A DNA stretch of 64,000 nucleotides from Gracilaria domingensis (GCA_022539475.1 VCMS01000262.1:69619-133618); one strand, 5' to 3'; counted from the first letter of the stretch, positions 50,533 through 61,524 are shown. Notes: generated from the sequence alone by a model not told the origin. Program-made: numbers and translations.

Positions 50533-51440
50533 CGTCATGCTGACGGCAATGAGGCGGGAGATCAGCGGCGAGCCCGTCGGGCTCAAGCAGAACGATTTGT
50601 GTGGTGGAGCTCTCTCTTCTTACCTTCAATTAAAATGACGTGAATCGTCCCCACGTGTATTTCGTGGCGAGGTGTACAGTTCGTGCTCCGCGCTTACAAG
50701 TGGCGCAGCGCTCTGATATTGTTGGTCCGGGCCAATATCAGCACTACAGCCGTCTGATAATTTTGTTAAATTCGCGAATGATTGGCCAAATTGTCAGTTT
50801 CTCCGTTTCACTCCAAGTCGTACACGTTCCACTCATGTTTTTTTTTGCTGCAGGAGCTACGTGTACTCCCGATGTCATTCTGCCGTCAACACGATGTCCC
50901 AGGAGGTTGCCACAGGCAATGTCCCACTTCCGTTCCAAGTACTATCCTTACGATCTTCCATTCGTTGTAGTACGAAAGAAAAACAGAAGAGGAACCAAAC
51001 TGTAAACATTCAAATTCGTTTCTTGTCGTGGCCCACAATATTCGTCGATTAACGATTTGTTATCGATACCTTCACCATGAGACTAACTCGTAGAGTTAGT
51101 ACGCAGACGCCCCTTCCTCTTCTAATTTTTATGAGGCCGTAAACAAGTAAGTACCTACGGTAACCCGCAGTTCGGGATCAAGGCCCACATTCTTGGGGTT
51201 TTATATGCGCCAAAATTCTTAAAGGAAGGCCCAAAAACGTGTGCAGAATTTCGGAATAATCCGTTACATTCCTGTGTTGACATTTTAATTCGTTTAAAAG
51301 CAAAAATCGTTACATTCTTATCACAGTCTGAGCAGTTATACGTTGGTCTTGTTCTTCTTTCTGTATCTCTGACGTGCATGCTACGGAAGGACTGCTCGAA
51401 AAATTGACACCGCTGGATTTGACGTCTTGGTACCGCTACT
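50533..51440. other. Intergenic region with a dispersed ~55-bp repeat
   Basis: No gene seen. 50948-51000 (TACGATCTTCCATTCGTTG then GTAC.AAAGAAAAACAGAAG) recurs with few changes at 52993-53047. Confidence 0.6.
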
Positions 51441-52208
51441 ATGGCAATCAGACTTCTCGCTTTTACTGGGTTTCTCATAGCCCTAGTTCTACCGTTTTCA
51501 CGGGCTTCATCCACTCCAAGAGCTGGGAAAGCCGCAAAATGTTCGGCAAAGCTTCACCGATTTGTCGGAATCCGTCACAACTTATACATGAGTGTGTGTC
51601 AATGCGATGGGCTCAATGATGCTCCCAGGCCATTTGCACTAGCTCCATTCGAAGAGGATGACACAATGGGGCGCTTTCAAACCTTTATGCGTTGTTACAG
51701 AAAAGTGGACCGAAAATTGAAGCGTTGGTGCCGAGAAAACCGTCGTCTTCTTGCAAAACGCGGTCAGAAAATCTTGGAACGTTGTGTCGACGCAAGGCAA
51801 ACGAAAAAAGAGAAGGAAAACGTGCAACCATTCGCTTATAAACCAAAGAATTGCAACGCAATGTACAACGATGTTTTAGCGGATCCAAGTTATATTGCAT
51901 GGGTCTGCCAGTGCAATGCCTCAAAGTTGTATAATGTCGGACAGGGTGTTTCCCTCTTCAATTTGGACGTTAGTCATCTTGATGTGGTTGAGGAATTGAA
52001 GCAAATGAAGAAATGTAACTTGGAATCTGTTGAAAATCTTTCTAACGTGTGCAAGAACTCACCTGGAGACTTTGAAACGCTATCTAGACATGTGATGCAA
52101 GCTTGCTGCAAGAGAGTTCGCTCGGGCTCCAATAATTCCAAGTTTCAATGCGTAGAGGCCGTTTTGGAGCCTGTGAATGATCTTAAGGTTCCTCTTCCGA
52201 TCGCATAG
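51441..52208 (+). CDS. Secreted cysteine-rich hypothetical protein
   Basis: 255 residues. A clean signal peptide (MAIRLLAFTGFLIALVLPFSRA) is followed by a mature chain with about sixteen cysteines, among them the similar pairs VCQCDG (53-54 region) and WVCQCNASKLYN (middle), and a C-terminal ACCKRV. The two CQC blocks suggest a two-fold repeat of a cysteine-rich module of ~110 residues. No family recognised. The basic middle (RKVDRKLKRWCRENRRLL) is notable. The frame is intact and the start is the first ATG with a signal sequence. Probably exported to the cell wall or apoplast. Confidence 0.65.
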   Translation: MAIRLLAFTGFLIALVLPFSRASSTPRAGKAAKCSAKLHRFVGIRHNLYMSVCQCDGLNDAPRPFALAPFEEDDTMGRFQTFMRCYRKVDRKLKRWCRENRRLLAKRGQKILERCVDARQTKKEKENVQPFAYKPKNCNAMYNDVLADPSYIAWVCQCNASKLYNVGQGVSLFNLDVSHLDVVEELKQMKKCNLESVENLSNVCKNSPGDFETLSRHVMQACCKRVRSGSNNSKFQCVEAVLEPVNDLKVPLPIA

Positions 52209-53571
52209 ATAATGATAGAGCTCATCTGAGTTGGAATCCAGGGAATGATGGAGCGATATGTGCACAAGAATTTGGATACAGCAGAGAAAGTTTTTGAGTA
52301 TATTCGGACAGGTTAATCGGAACTTGTTTAAAAGGCTAGTTTTGAGGAAAAATACAACGACCTGGCGGTAACAGGCCAAAGTTTGCTCACGTAGCCTCTT
52401 CAGAAATTATTTCCCTGGTTAGTACGAATTTTTAAACATGTGAGACGAATAATATGATGTATTTGTTCCTTGTTTACTATAGAAGCCAAAGAAATTAAGA
52501 AAATATACGGGATAAGGTGATAAAAATACGAATTGGAAAACTAAGGTCAATGACTAAAATTTTAAAACATACATTATCCAACAAAAGAATATATGGAGAA
52601 TAAATCATGTAGAAAAAAGACCGTAAGGTCGAACACAGTAATCAGTGAAGAAATGAAATTTGATAGATGAAAGAAAGTACCTTCCCGGCAAGGGCATTGT
52701 CGAACAAAGGCTAATAATGAACTCTTAGAACATCAGGAGAGAACTGCTTTTGTAGCCTGCATTAGCCTCGCTTTAACCGAGGATAAATGGCCTCAGAAGC
52801 TATAGCTATGCTAATCTGACTGCAACGATTTTGCTTACTGTACTCAATATAGTTCACAATTTGCGAATATGCGTACCTTTTCCTATATTTTGAAGAGGTA
52901 ATATAAGCCTTATATACCTCTCTGCAATTTAAGTTCTTTCAGAACAGAGCTGTAAAATAATATTGTAAAGTAACCCGGGGTACTGTATGCAAACCCTACG
53001 ATCTTCCATTTGTTGTAGTACAAAAGAAAAACAGAAGAGGAACCAATGGTATTTCCGGGAACCTGGAAGCTGATTTATTTGGAGCAAAAGTTTTGGCGGG
53101 AAGAGTGATCTAAAAGTGCGATAATCAGCATTTGCCTTCTACGCGCCAGCTTTCCGACACTTCGAACCTTTCAAGCCCCAGCCTTCCGGTACTTTGTACC
53201 TTCCCCGAACACCTTCGCCGCATTCTTGCCTTGACGTTCATGGCGCCTTATAGCGGGTTTCAATCACCCACACCGCCGACCCTGGGAGCAGTGATGTTTT
53301 CATAAAACACACTGAACGCGTAAAGCGCTGCTTTGCGGAGAACCAGAGCATTCAGAGCACCTGCTCGCTCTGGGTCTCCCACACTTCCCAAAGGAGAAAG
53401 ATCGCTCTGAGAGCTTAACGATAGAGAAAAATAATGAGTCAAAGTGTGTTCTGGAAAAGAGCAATAGATTTGGAAGTGCTTAGTTCGATCCAGGTACTCG
53501 GTCAAAATCTGTTTTTAATGAGCCCATGCCGTTGGACACCTACCAAACAATTACAACTACCTACAAGACTA
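52209..53571. other. AT-rich intergenic region
   Basis: No gene seen. Contains the second copy of the ~55-bp dispersed repeat (about 52993-53047). Confidence 0.6.
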
Positions 53572-53682
53572 GAGGTTGAAGCCATTGTTGGAGCTTGCAG
53601 GAAATTGACGCCATTAGCAAATAAGCAACTAAGTTGCTAATGGCGTCACTTTCCTGCAACCTCCAATAACGGCTTCAACCTC
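53572..53682. repeat. Long hairpin with 49-nt arms
   Basis: The left arm (GAGGTTGAAGCCATTG...CGCCATTAGCAA) pairs with the right arm at 45 of 49 positions around a ~13-nt loop (ATAAGCAACTAAG). The size and near-perfect pairing resemble a small-RNA precursor or the remains of a fold-back element. No coding context. Confidence 0.85.
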
Positions 53683-53879
53683 AGTGAGAAACATTATCGC
53701 GAGAGCCCACAACCTCTCATGCTAAAAGAAAACAAGGATGCACTGTTGAAAGCATTTAAACGTTGTTCAACATCTCCGAGCATCCCGATACCTTTCCATA
53801 CATAAAGACGTTGCCGCCAGATTTGATGCCGATCTGCATCAGATGCTGACGGCACGAACACACAACCAGAACACCCAAG

Positions 53880-54085
53880 ATGGAGCTCCTTCAGCTTTCG
53901 AGGCTTTTCTTTTCGCTCGTACAACTAGTGCTTATCTTTTCTACTCTGCAGATATGCAGCTCTGCCCGATTGAGTTCGACACGGTTTCTTCCATACACTC
54001 CTCATGCGCGCGGAGCTCGAACTTTCTTCGGAGAGCAAGAGGACCATCTGCCGAAGACGCTGGGTCTACCTATCCCACCATACGG
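53880..54085 (+). CDS. Possible first exon of a secreted protein
   Basis: ATG followed by a signal-like sequence (MELLQLSRLFFSLVQLVLIF then STLQICSSA) and PHARGARTFFGEQEDHLPKT, ending at PYG|GTAAGTTC, a good splice donor; an acceptor TTACTCACAG lies at ~54138. The downstream exon could not be followed: all frames after the acceptor meet stops soon. Partial or decayed gene. Confidence 0.35.
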
Positions 54086-54138
54086 TAAGTTCTTCCTTCC
54101 TTGCTACACAAAAGCATAACGCCTCATTTTACTCACAG

Positions 54139-56389
54139 TTTCATTCTTCATGCCTTCCACCATGTGCGCTGCAGCGAATATAACCAATGAATCGGCGGAT
54201 CGAACATGTCCTGGCTCAAACCGTGGCTCGGGGGACTCAGAACTATAGGATGAGCACACGGAGTGCTTACATTATTCACGTGCTGTTGACGGCGAAGTGC
54301 TGAGCGAAGCGTTTCTCTGAAGATGCGAATGTTCCAATGGGGTATGTCTTTCTCTTCAGTTGGCAAACACGAAACCGCGTATACCAACTCATTTGTTATT
54401 CTTCAATTGTTAACAACAGTTTGTTTCAAAATGTTTCTCCTCGTCTACATCCTATAACGAGACTCACGAGGAGTACGAAAGCGGATGCATTTGTATGAGG
54501 GACACGCGCCAATTTCTTCGCCTGCTTTTATTGAAGAGGAACCTTTTCTTGTTCCAGATTGTGTGGAAATGACATGGCTAAAGAAGCACGGGCACAGCGA
54601 CGGCATCCTTCGCGAACGAGAAGCTTCCCGAGTTGTATGTATTCCAGGTCTGCCATGTGGCACTCCTGGACACCTGCTTCGCCATTGCCGGCGCGGATCG
54701 CCCCTCTCTTGTCAACTTCGCACCTATGGCGACATTTGTACTGGAAGGGGTGATTGCAAGTATAGATTTACGAACGTATCGCGTTTGCGAAATCAGTACG
54801 ACTGGAGTGCTGTGAAGAGAATTGAAGGCAACGGTGAATCTCTTCAGCTTACTAGCGTCAGCGTCTCTCCGGACAGCAGAAGATTTTCGACTTCTTACGC
54901 AATTGCGCACGTCGCTGACTGGCTTGGGGGCGTCGGGCTAGGGGTTGTTTGTGACTATGTTGTGGTGGTGGCACTGCCGGTGAATGATTGTGGACGAAGA
55001 TTTTGGCAATATGTGCATGCCGTGCTTGACAGTCAAAGCTTCAGTTAGATCTGAGTTTGAGTTGATAACACTAATTAAGAAGAAGAAAGAAAAAGAGTGT
55101 CATCAGCAAATCCTGTCTCAAACTCTGTTAGAACTGTTTGTAGATGGGAGGAAAAGAGTGCTTCACATTCCACTGGCAGCTTTGTTAAGGAAGGGTAGTT
55201 GTTGTGCGGAAGTTGGTTGTGAAAAGTGTGAGGAGTTCGATGACTCCGTGGTTTACTGTCTGAGGTGTAGAACGGTCGGTCTTATACCGTTCTGCTGTTT
55301 CCTAAAGGGGAAACAAACCTCGCTGTGCAACATGCAACCCGAAACATTGCCTGCTCTCTCTAGGTTCTACCACTTACGCCGCCACGAACCAATTTGTGGT
55401 GACATCGGTACAGCACGTACACGTATCACACCATCCATCGTGTAGGTCCTCAGCGCCGATTGGGACGTTTCCCAATTCCAGCCTCATATCTACAGCTTGA
55501 AAGACATTTCGAGGCACGCCAAAAAACAAGCGCCTTTCGGGAAGCACTGATATTGCGGCCACGGACACACTCCCATTGAGTCTTGTGTTTGCTTTCCTAC
55601 GAACACTGATCGCCAACTTTGTGCTTCTGTGGTCATCGCATACATACTCGACAACGATCTGCTGCTGGCCGTTCCGCCCAATTTCGACGCACAGCTCAGC
55701 CCGCTGCAGCCGGCGCGCACGACACACCACCCAAAAAAAAGGCAGGCTGGTTATGCTGTTCTCGCAGCTAATCGTCGCGGTACTGCTTAGCGCAGGGATC
55801 TGCAACCCAGTAATTGAGTCACAAGCAGAAAAACATTTAGATGCATCGACTACACCACCCAGTACGATTTGAACGCCGTTAGCAAGACCCGCCTTAAACA
55901 ACGCGCTTTGATGCAAACCGCACTATGCGTGGACGCCGTTCTATTGATGGGCAACATGACAACCTCTGCGCAGATCCCAAAGACAGACGCGTAAGCCTTG
56001 TGCTACAATCGGATGCTGTGGTAGTGATGCTGATTAGGGCCTTCAGCGGTGGACGGAATGCTGAGCAGCGCGAGAGCACCACCTTGCATCTTCTCAGAAC
56101 CGCCGCTTCACACAACACCCTTCGATTTCCTGGAAGGCTCTCAACGACACGCTTTAACAAAAGCAGTCTTTGATTTAGCGGCTGTTGTATAAAGTGTCAA
56201 AACTAATACGTCGTAGTTTGCTTGTGCTCCCGTTTCTCTCCTCGTACTTCGGAGATCCAATTCAAACCTTCGGCATCACCTTTGAAACTATCAACTCGGC
56301 CCATTTCTACTAACCAATCACGGCTTAGCGTTTTCATCACTACTCACCTTCAATTCTATCGCCGCTTTCGCGACGCCGTCTTCGATCAA
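54139..56389. other. Region with unassigned open frames
   Basis: Open frames such as 54485-55048 (plus, 187 codons, Cys-containing: CRRGSPLSCQLRTYGDICTG) and 55374-55916 (minus, 180 codons) have no recognisable family and overlap opposite-strand frames. They might be exons of intron-containing genes. I do not support a specific model. Confidence 0.4.
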
Positions 56390-58378
56390 CGTCTGTGTTC
56401 TGCAAAGTGGAATATAGTCTCCTCGCTTTAGAAACTAAGCTAGTTTTGGGGCTATTTAGCGTGCGCGAGAAGTAGCAGAGGCTAATACTCAAACATTTAA
56501 GAAATTTTGGAATATTAAATTTCATCTTGCGCAGTTTAGTTCTTGGGTCCCCTAGTTTTTTTAAAGGTTCTACTTCGCTGCACCACCGCATTTACTCGTG
56601 TTTGCAACCCTCTTTCAAAACTACACTCGTGCTAGTTTGCCTTTCCATTTTCTCCCATGTTTCAATGCCAATCGCACCTTATCCGACCTCAATCATCCCA
56701 TCACTTCTTTCCAGTCCACACCACCCCCGCTATTTACCCATTTTTCGCCCATCACGCGTTCGCATTCTCTTTCTTCGTCTCCGCAAACGTCATTTTGTAG
56801 TAGTCAGGTGGACTACCCTCCCCCTTCTCGTATACCTGCCTCGGCCCAAAACGGCTTAAAATCCCTCCCATTCTTCTCTCCTCTTGTCCTCTTAGAATCC
56901 CCTTCGCAGTCCGCGCTACCTCCGCCGCACTCCTAAACCCAGTCACAACCGGAGCTCCGACTCCCTCCCGCGGCACCTCCTTCACCATTTGCTTCATCTT
57001 CTTACGCCTCTTCTTCAGACGGCTCTTCCCATCCCCAACCCCACCACTCTTTGTCTTCGGTGTCACAGGGAACCCCTTCTGCACGGTCACCCTTCCCACA
57101 CTTCCCTTCTCCGTCTTTCCCTCCACACCTCCTTTCACCCTCTCTTCTTCCACCAATCTTTGCCTCTTGCCCAGCTCCTTCACTTCCTTCTCCAGCACGT
57201 CCAACCTCTCGTTCAAAACCCTATTCTCCTCCCGCAACTCTCCAACCTCCCTTCTCGCACACTCCACTATCCCATACACATGATTTCTCATCTCCACTCT
57301 AAATACTGACAACGAATTCCGCAGGCTCGAAATCGCCTCAACCGAAACACCACTACCACCCCCACTCAGCACCACACCGCCCATTTCCGTTACAATCTCC
57401 ACAATTCCATGGTCCAGTTGCTCCTTCATCACCAACCCCAACATCCCCACCCTCGCCTTCATCTCCCACACAAACCGCATCTCCCTATCACCCTCCCCGC
57501 CCCCACTCTCTGTCTCGTCTCCAACCTCTAACTGACTCAGATGCACCGCACCCCTTCTCTCCATTGCGACCCCCTCCACCTCCAATTCTACCCCCTTCTC
57601 CACCTCATCACCATCCCCTCTCCTCGCCTCACACTTCTTTCCTTCATCAGCCACTTCCTTCTTCTGCGACATCCGACCAGCCGCCGTAATCACGTTCTCT
57701 TCCCGCTTTGGTGACGGCGTCTGCGGTACCTCCTTCCCCTCCAACAGCGCCCACAGCTCCTCATCCTTCACGTATCCGTTCGACATCTTCAGAAGAAGAA
57801 GTAGTAGTTGGATCGAAGTTTCCGCTGCGATACAGTGCAATTGAGCTAAACTGTGCTGTCCACCCCCACTGTCCAACCACACGGGCTATATCCAGCACCA
57901 TGATTGTCCCTGTTTCCCTCATCCCATTTCCCGCCAAAACATCTACTGTACACCTCCGCACCTTCCACTATTTAAGCGCCATCTCTCTGTCCGCTCTTCA
58001 CATAGTCCCCACCCACCTCGCCTCGACCGGCGATATTTTTCTCTTCCACCATAACCTCACTCGATGGTTATAGCAAAACAGGAAGATATTGCCAGTGGAG
58101 GCAAGCTAGGGACTAGTGATTGTACTTAGAGTTGCTCACCCTCTGTCTCGACTGGGGGCATGTTTTTCTTCCGTCACATCCTGTGTGGGTTGTGACAAAA
58201 AAAGAATATGTCACCACTCGACACCGGATGGGTAACAATGGTAGCACGTAGAGTTTTTCATCCTCCCTCTCAGCGTCCACTGGAAATATATTGATGTTCT
58301 CTCACATCCTTTCCCGGTTGTGATACAAGAGAAATACATCTCCAATGGAGACGGAGAATATAGTCGTGATAACACGTA
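56390..58378. mobile_element. Left-terminal module of element III
   Basis: Starts CGTCTGTGTTCTGCAAAGTG at 56390 exactly as element II does at 23719, and stays similar up to AACACGTA at 58378. It then enters the ribulose-phosphate epimerase fragment and the duplicated segment also found at the left edge of the window. The right end of this element is beyond 64000 or lost. Confidence 0.85.
56752..57786 (-). CDS. Coiled-coil protein of the left module (element III copy, full length)
   Basis: 345 residues from MSNGYVKDEELWALLEG at 57786. Same architecture as 24187-25116: charged N-terminal half, coiled coil (REENRVLNERLDVLEKEVKE), basic cluster KSRLKKRRKKMKQ and the C-terminal FRSAAEVARTAKGILRGQEE. 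It reads through the site of the element II nonsense codon (TTA here) to add LSRFGPRQVYEKGEGSPPDY and a Lys/Glu end. Many differences from the other copy are in wobble or conservative positions by eye, which may mean past selection. Likely the reference form of the gene. Function unknown. Confidence 0.65.
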   Translation of the reverse strand: MSNGYVKDEELWALLEGKEVPQTPSPKREENVITAAGRMSQKKEVADEGKKCEARRGDGDEVEKGVELEVEGVAMERRGAVHLSQLEVGDETESGGGEGDREMRFVWEMKARVGMLGLVMKEQLDHGIVEIVTEMGGVVLSGGGSGVSVEAISSLRNSLSVFRVEMRNHVYGIVECARREVGELREENRVLNERLDVLEKEVKELGKRQRLVEEERVKGGVEGKTEKGSVGRVTVQKGFPVTPKTKSGGVGDGKSRLKKRRKKMKQMVKEVPREGVGAPVVTGFRSAAEVARTAKGILRGQEERRMGGILSRFGPRQVYEKGEGSPPDYYKMTFAETKKENANA

Positions 58379-58419
58379 AAGGTAACAATGTAATAAACAA
58401 TAAATTTATGCTACTATCT

Positions 58420-58740
58420 CTAACCAACCTTTCGAAAACCAGCTATGACATGAGCTGGGTTACTCGAGCCAAAGATGGCAGATCCTGCAACTGAAATGTT
58501 TGCACCGGCCTTCACTACTCCTTTCACAGTACTCAGTCTAATACCCCCATCCTCCTGTATCCCTATTCTTGGGTACAACTCCCTTGCATGTCGCACCTTA
58601 TCAAGAACACCCTCCATAAACGCCTGTCCTCCAAACCCTGGCTCCACCGTCATCAACAATAACATGTCTACAACTCCTTCCTTCATAAGTGCTTCTACGA
58701 CCTTTATAGACGTATTCGGGCGCAACCCAACTCCATCCTT
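58420..58740 (-). pseudogene. RPE: Ribulose-phosphate 3-epimerase, C-terminal fragment
   Basis: The frame encodes the second half of a TIM-barrel epimerase of the pentose-phosphate/Calvin pathways: VGLRPNTSIKVVEAL, DMLLLMTVEPGFGGQAFM (signature with the catalytic Asp of the family in VDM), IQEDGGIRLSTV and GANISVAGSAIFG, then a normal C-terminus. The N-terminal ~half is absent: a stop (TAA, 58741-58743) directly precedes KDGVG, at the edge of the segment that recurs at position 1. It is a gene fragment, placed directly beside the left module, convergent with the oxidoreductase pseudogene. Confidence 0.9.
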
Positions 58741-59137
58741 TTAATTATGGCAATCCAAGTGAAGCTATAGAACCCGTTCACGTCATTTATGAAGCCAAAA
58801 TGGCTCCTTTCATCCTGTATTCATGCTCCCCGTAACTCGTACTTTACAACTACTTTACAACTCAGGTTCGAAATCAGTTTCATTCATTGTACACTTTCTA
58901 CTCTTCCACCTACTTTTCATAAAACATCATCACACTTTGTGGCTTGTCGTCTCATACAAGCCCTATCATTCATTCAGTACAATCACATATCATACATTTC
59001 GCTCACTTTCACAAAGTGAACCATGTTCCCGTTCTGCGCTTCCCAACCGTTTTTACTTAAGTATCACTCTTTACCCCAGCAGTTCTCCGCCCCATCTTCC
59101 ATTTCTATCGTCACACAAAAACAATCGAACACTTGCA

Positions 59138-60040
59138 ATGAACTCCCAGTCCGACATGCCTCCGACTCCGCCTCCGAGTCCCAGATACTCTGACGTCCCT
59201 CAGGCCTCATCTCCCGCCCGAAGGACTCCGGCCGTTATTGTTGAAAGGGGGCGTATAGGTACCATGCTGGCGAACGAAGAAGATACGGTCATTTCCGCAC
59301 ACGAATTCTGCAGCATGGCTGCTACCTCTCATCTTTCTGATGTACCGTTACTAGTTTGTGTAAGAACGAACACCCTGGAGACCGTAATTCAGGCTTGCCC
59401 TTATTCGCTCAGAGAGAATCTCGTTTTCTTCCAGAATGGAGACATCATACCATTGCTTTCGAAGCTCGGTGTGGACAAATGTTCAAAAGTTGTCTTATAC
59501 GTTGGTGTCCCCTCAAGAAACGCAGCTCCGCAGGATGATGTCACTCCTCAAAGTCCGGATGGTCTCACTGTCGCAACAGGAAAGTGGGCCTCCAACGTTG
59601 CAGACAGGTTTAGGTCTATGGGTCTCACTTGCGGGGTTGTCGACGAAGACACATTTCTCGTAAGCTATTATGAGAAGCTCGTGTGGCTATCATCGTTCAA
59701 CATCGTCGCGGTCTGAAGAGGTTTCATTCCTATGGACGTAGTCGCTACGGAGTGCAGTACGGTTGTGCTCACAATAATGAAAGAGCTGTTGAAGATAGTT
59801 TCGCTTAAGACAGGTACTACTTTCAACCTGGAAGAGACCGTTGGGCGACTTCTTGCATATGGAAAAACTCTCGTTGGCTTCCCTACTTCTTTCTCCGACT
59901 TTCAGTTTAGGAACGCGTACTTCTACGACTTTTCCCGCCAAGAAAGAAACATCGTAGGCGGTGACCCCGCTCCTTTTCATACAAACTACGTCAACGTTGT
60001 TAAGGAAAAGTTATCCCCCTCCCCATTCCCCCAGCTTTGA
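59138..60040 (+). pseudogene. Ketopantoate-reductase-like Rossmann oxidoreductase, copy 2 with nonsense codon
   Basis: Same protein as 428-1329, with start ATG at 59138-59140 and nucleotide-binding motif VIVERGRIGTML. The first glycine of GRGRIG is replaced by Glu here, which should itself impair cofactor binding. The frame is intact across the site of the copy 1 frameshift. TGA at 59714-59716 replaces the Ser-containing GASRG of copy 1 (read AV-stop here), then the same frame continues to 60040. So the two copies are dead by different lesions, and neither lesion was present in their common ancestor. Confidence 0.82.
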
Positions 60041-60186
60041 GGTTAGAACACATGACTTTTCGGTGTTGTAAACCTTTTAGAGATATTTAAACATAAAAGT
60101 TACTTTATCGAAATGACCTGTTCCCTAACTTCACGTACAATGGACTGTCGAAGTGGAAAACAGAAGTTAACTCCGGTATTTCAAAA

Positions 60187-60558
60187 GTGTTGACATCCTT
60201 TCCGAACCTGGTTGCGTACCCTCAAGATGAAAACTGTGACATAGGGGACATTCGTTTCACGAAAATTAGTGGGGCGCTAGCCTTGGTTGAAGACGACCAC
60301 CAGTTCGACACACATTTAATCGTTGCTTTCGGGAATGCTTCCAATGATGGCCCTCTATATGAAATGGCAACCCTGGCAGTTCATGTGAAGGGAGACGACC
60401 ATCCAGCAGCGGTAACATATCTTGTTGATGGGGTGGAGGACGTGCATGAGACCATCAGAAGGGTGGCAGAACTGTACGGCTACAGAAAATGCAAGTGTCA
60501 ATGGTTTAGAAATGCTCTTGGAATTTGTTTCAAGTGCTACGATGCCTGTAATACTTAG
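60187..60558 (+). CDS. Small hypothetical protein, module copy in plus orientation
   Basis: 123 residues, not recognised. Conserved with the minus-strand pseudogene at 60611-61015: YPQDENCDIGDIRFTK, VAFGNASNDGPLYEM, AVHVKGDDHPAAVTYL, VEDVHETIRRVAELYGY. The Cys-containing C-terminus (CKCQWFRNALGICFKCYDAC) has no counterpart there. The native start is uncertain, as similarity begins right at the N-terminal codons. The other copy carries an upstream KLWQWREEVDS segment, so this may be a fragment. Confidence 0.5.
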   Translation: MLTSFPNLVAYPQDENCDIGDIRFTKISGALALVEDDHQFDTHLIVAFGNASNDGPLYEMATLAVHVKGDDHPAAVTYLVDGVEDVHETIRRVAELYGYRKCKCQWFRNALGICFKCYDACNT

Positions 60559-60610
60559 CTATGATATGAGATCTCAGTAATAAAAGTGTCGTATATATCT
60601 CAATACCCTT

Positions 60611-61015
60611 TTATGATTCATGGTGGTTTTTATCGTGCTGCTTTTCCTCGTAGCCGTAAAACAGAGCCACCAGCATAATTGTCGAATGTACATCCTCCAC
60701 GCTTTCGAACAGGTTGTGTACTCCACCCGGGATACAATCTTCTTTGACGTGAACGCCGTACACGCCTACCTCATGCAAAGGCCCTTCGCTCAAAGCACTT
60801 CCGAACGTCACGACGTCATCCGTATCAATAAATCTCGGTTCATTATCCACAAGATTTTCTCCTTCGCTTCCTTTTTTGTGTATCGCTTGTCCACAATTTC
60901 GCAACTTTTATCGCCGGGATAGATAACAAACGCATCCATCTTCTGCAACAGGTCGCCAATAGCAGAATCCACTTCTTCTCTCCACTGCCACAGTTTTTTG
61001 TACACGAAATTGGGA
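60611..61015 (-). pseudogene. KLWQW-type hypothetical protein, frameshifted minus-strand copy
   Basis: Begins FVYKKLWQWREEVDSAIGDL and LLQKMDAFVIYP, identical in kind to the C-terminus of the 1394-2505 gene. It continues as GDKSCEIVDKRYTKKEAKEK and then shifts frame into the 60611-60904 frame, DDVVTFGSALSEGPLHEV, YGVHVKEDCIPGGVHNL, VEDVHSTIMLVALFYGYEE. The shift lies at about 60840-60870. It is convergent to, and paralogous with, 60187-60558. Confidence 0.6.
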
Positions 61016-61029
61016 ATGCCACTATCACT

Positions 61030-61524
61030 TTAGGTCTCCACGAACCCCTTCTCATCATCATTCACAATACCATGCCTCCTATTCAAATCCCTTGCCAGGA
61101 ACAGTAGTCCGTCAACAGTGTGGTCAAGGGTGTGATCATTGAATGCAGCCTTAATTTCCCTCTCGTCAGAGAAACGGAGGAAAGCTCCATGATTCGCCGA
61201 GACACCAGACTTATAGTCTCCGAGTCCTTCTATTTTCCCCTCCACGTCGCCCACATCACCCCCTGTGACAAGTCCGAAACCAACACGTTCGTCAATGAAC
61301 TTTATACACTTCACAACTTCTTCTGGAATTGAATCTCCTTCTCTTCTCAACGTTCCATCAACGGAACGTAATATACCGTAACCATTGGCATATATGAACT
61401 TAGACAAGGTATTGGGTGAAATTTCCGCCAAGTCTCTCTGTTCCTCTGCCATTTTTCCTGATACAGTCACCATACTGCCACAAGTACCGAATAGACAGGA
61501 ACTGTATAGACTTCTCAGTTTCAT
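61030..61524 (-). CDS. Hypothetical 164-aa protein
   Basis: Not recognised. A Cys-containing N-terminus (MKLRSLYSSCLFGTCGSM) leads to a hydrophilic domain with ISPNTLSKFIYANGYGILRS, VVKCIKFIDERVGFGLVTGG and HGAFLRFSDEREIKAAFNDH. It may be an upstream exon or domain of the same gene as 60611-61015, since it is on the same strand and only 15 bp away; the short gap contains a stop (TAA/TGA region at 61028). Low evidence beyond an open frame. Confidence 0.45.
   Translation of the reverse strand: MKLRSLYSSCLFGTCGSMVTVSGKMAEEQRDLAEISPNTLSKFIYANGYGILRSVDGTLRREGDSIPEEVVKCIKFIDERVGFGLVTGGDVGDVEGKIEGLGDYKSGVSANHGAFLRFSDEREIKAAFNDHTLDHTVDGLLFLARDLNRRHGIVNDDEKGFVET

Larger units (their letters stand above)
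58717..61016. repeat. Segmental duplication, copy 2 (partner 1-1587)
   Basis: Matches the left edge of the window apart from the ~720 bp at about 60167-60888, present only here. Carries the RPE edge, the second oxidoreductase pseudogene and the small paralogous modules. Confidence 0.92.
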
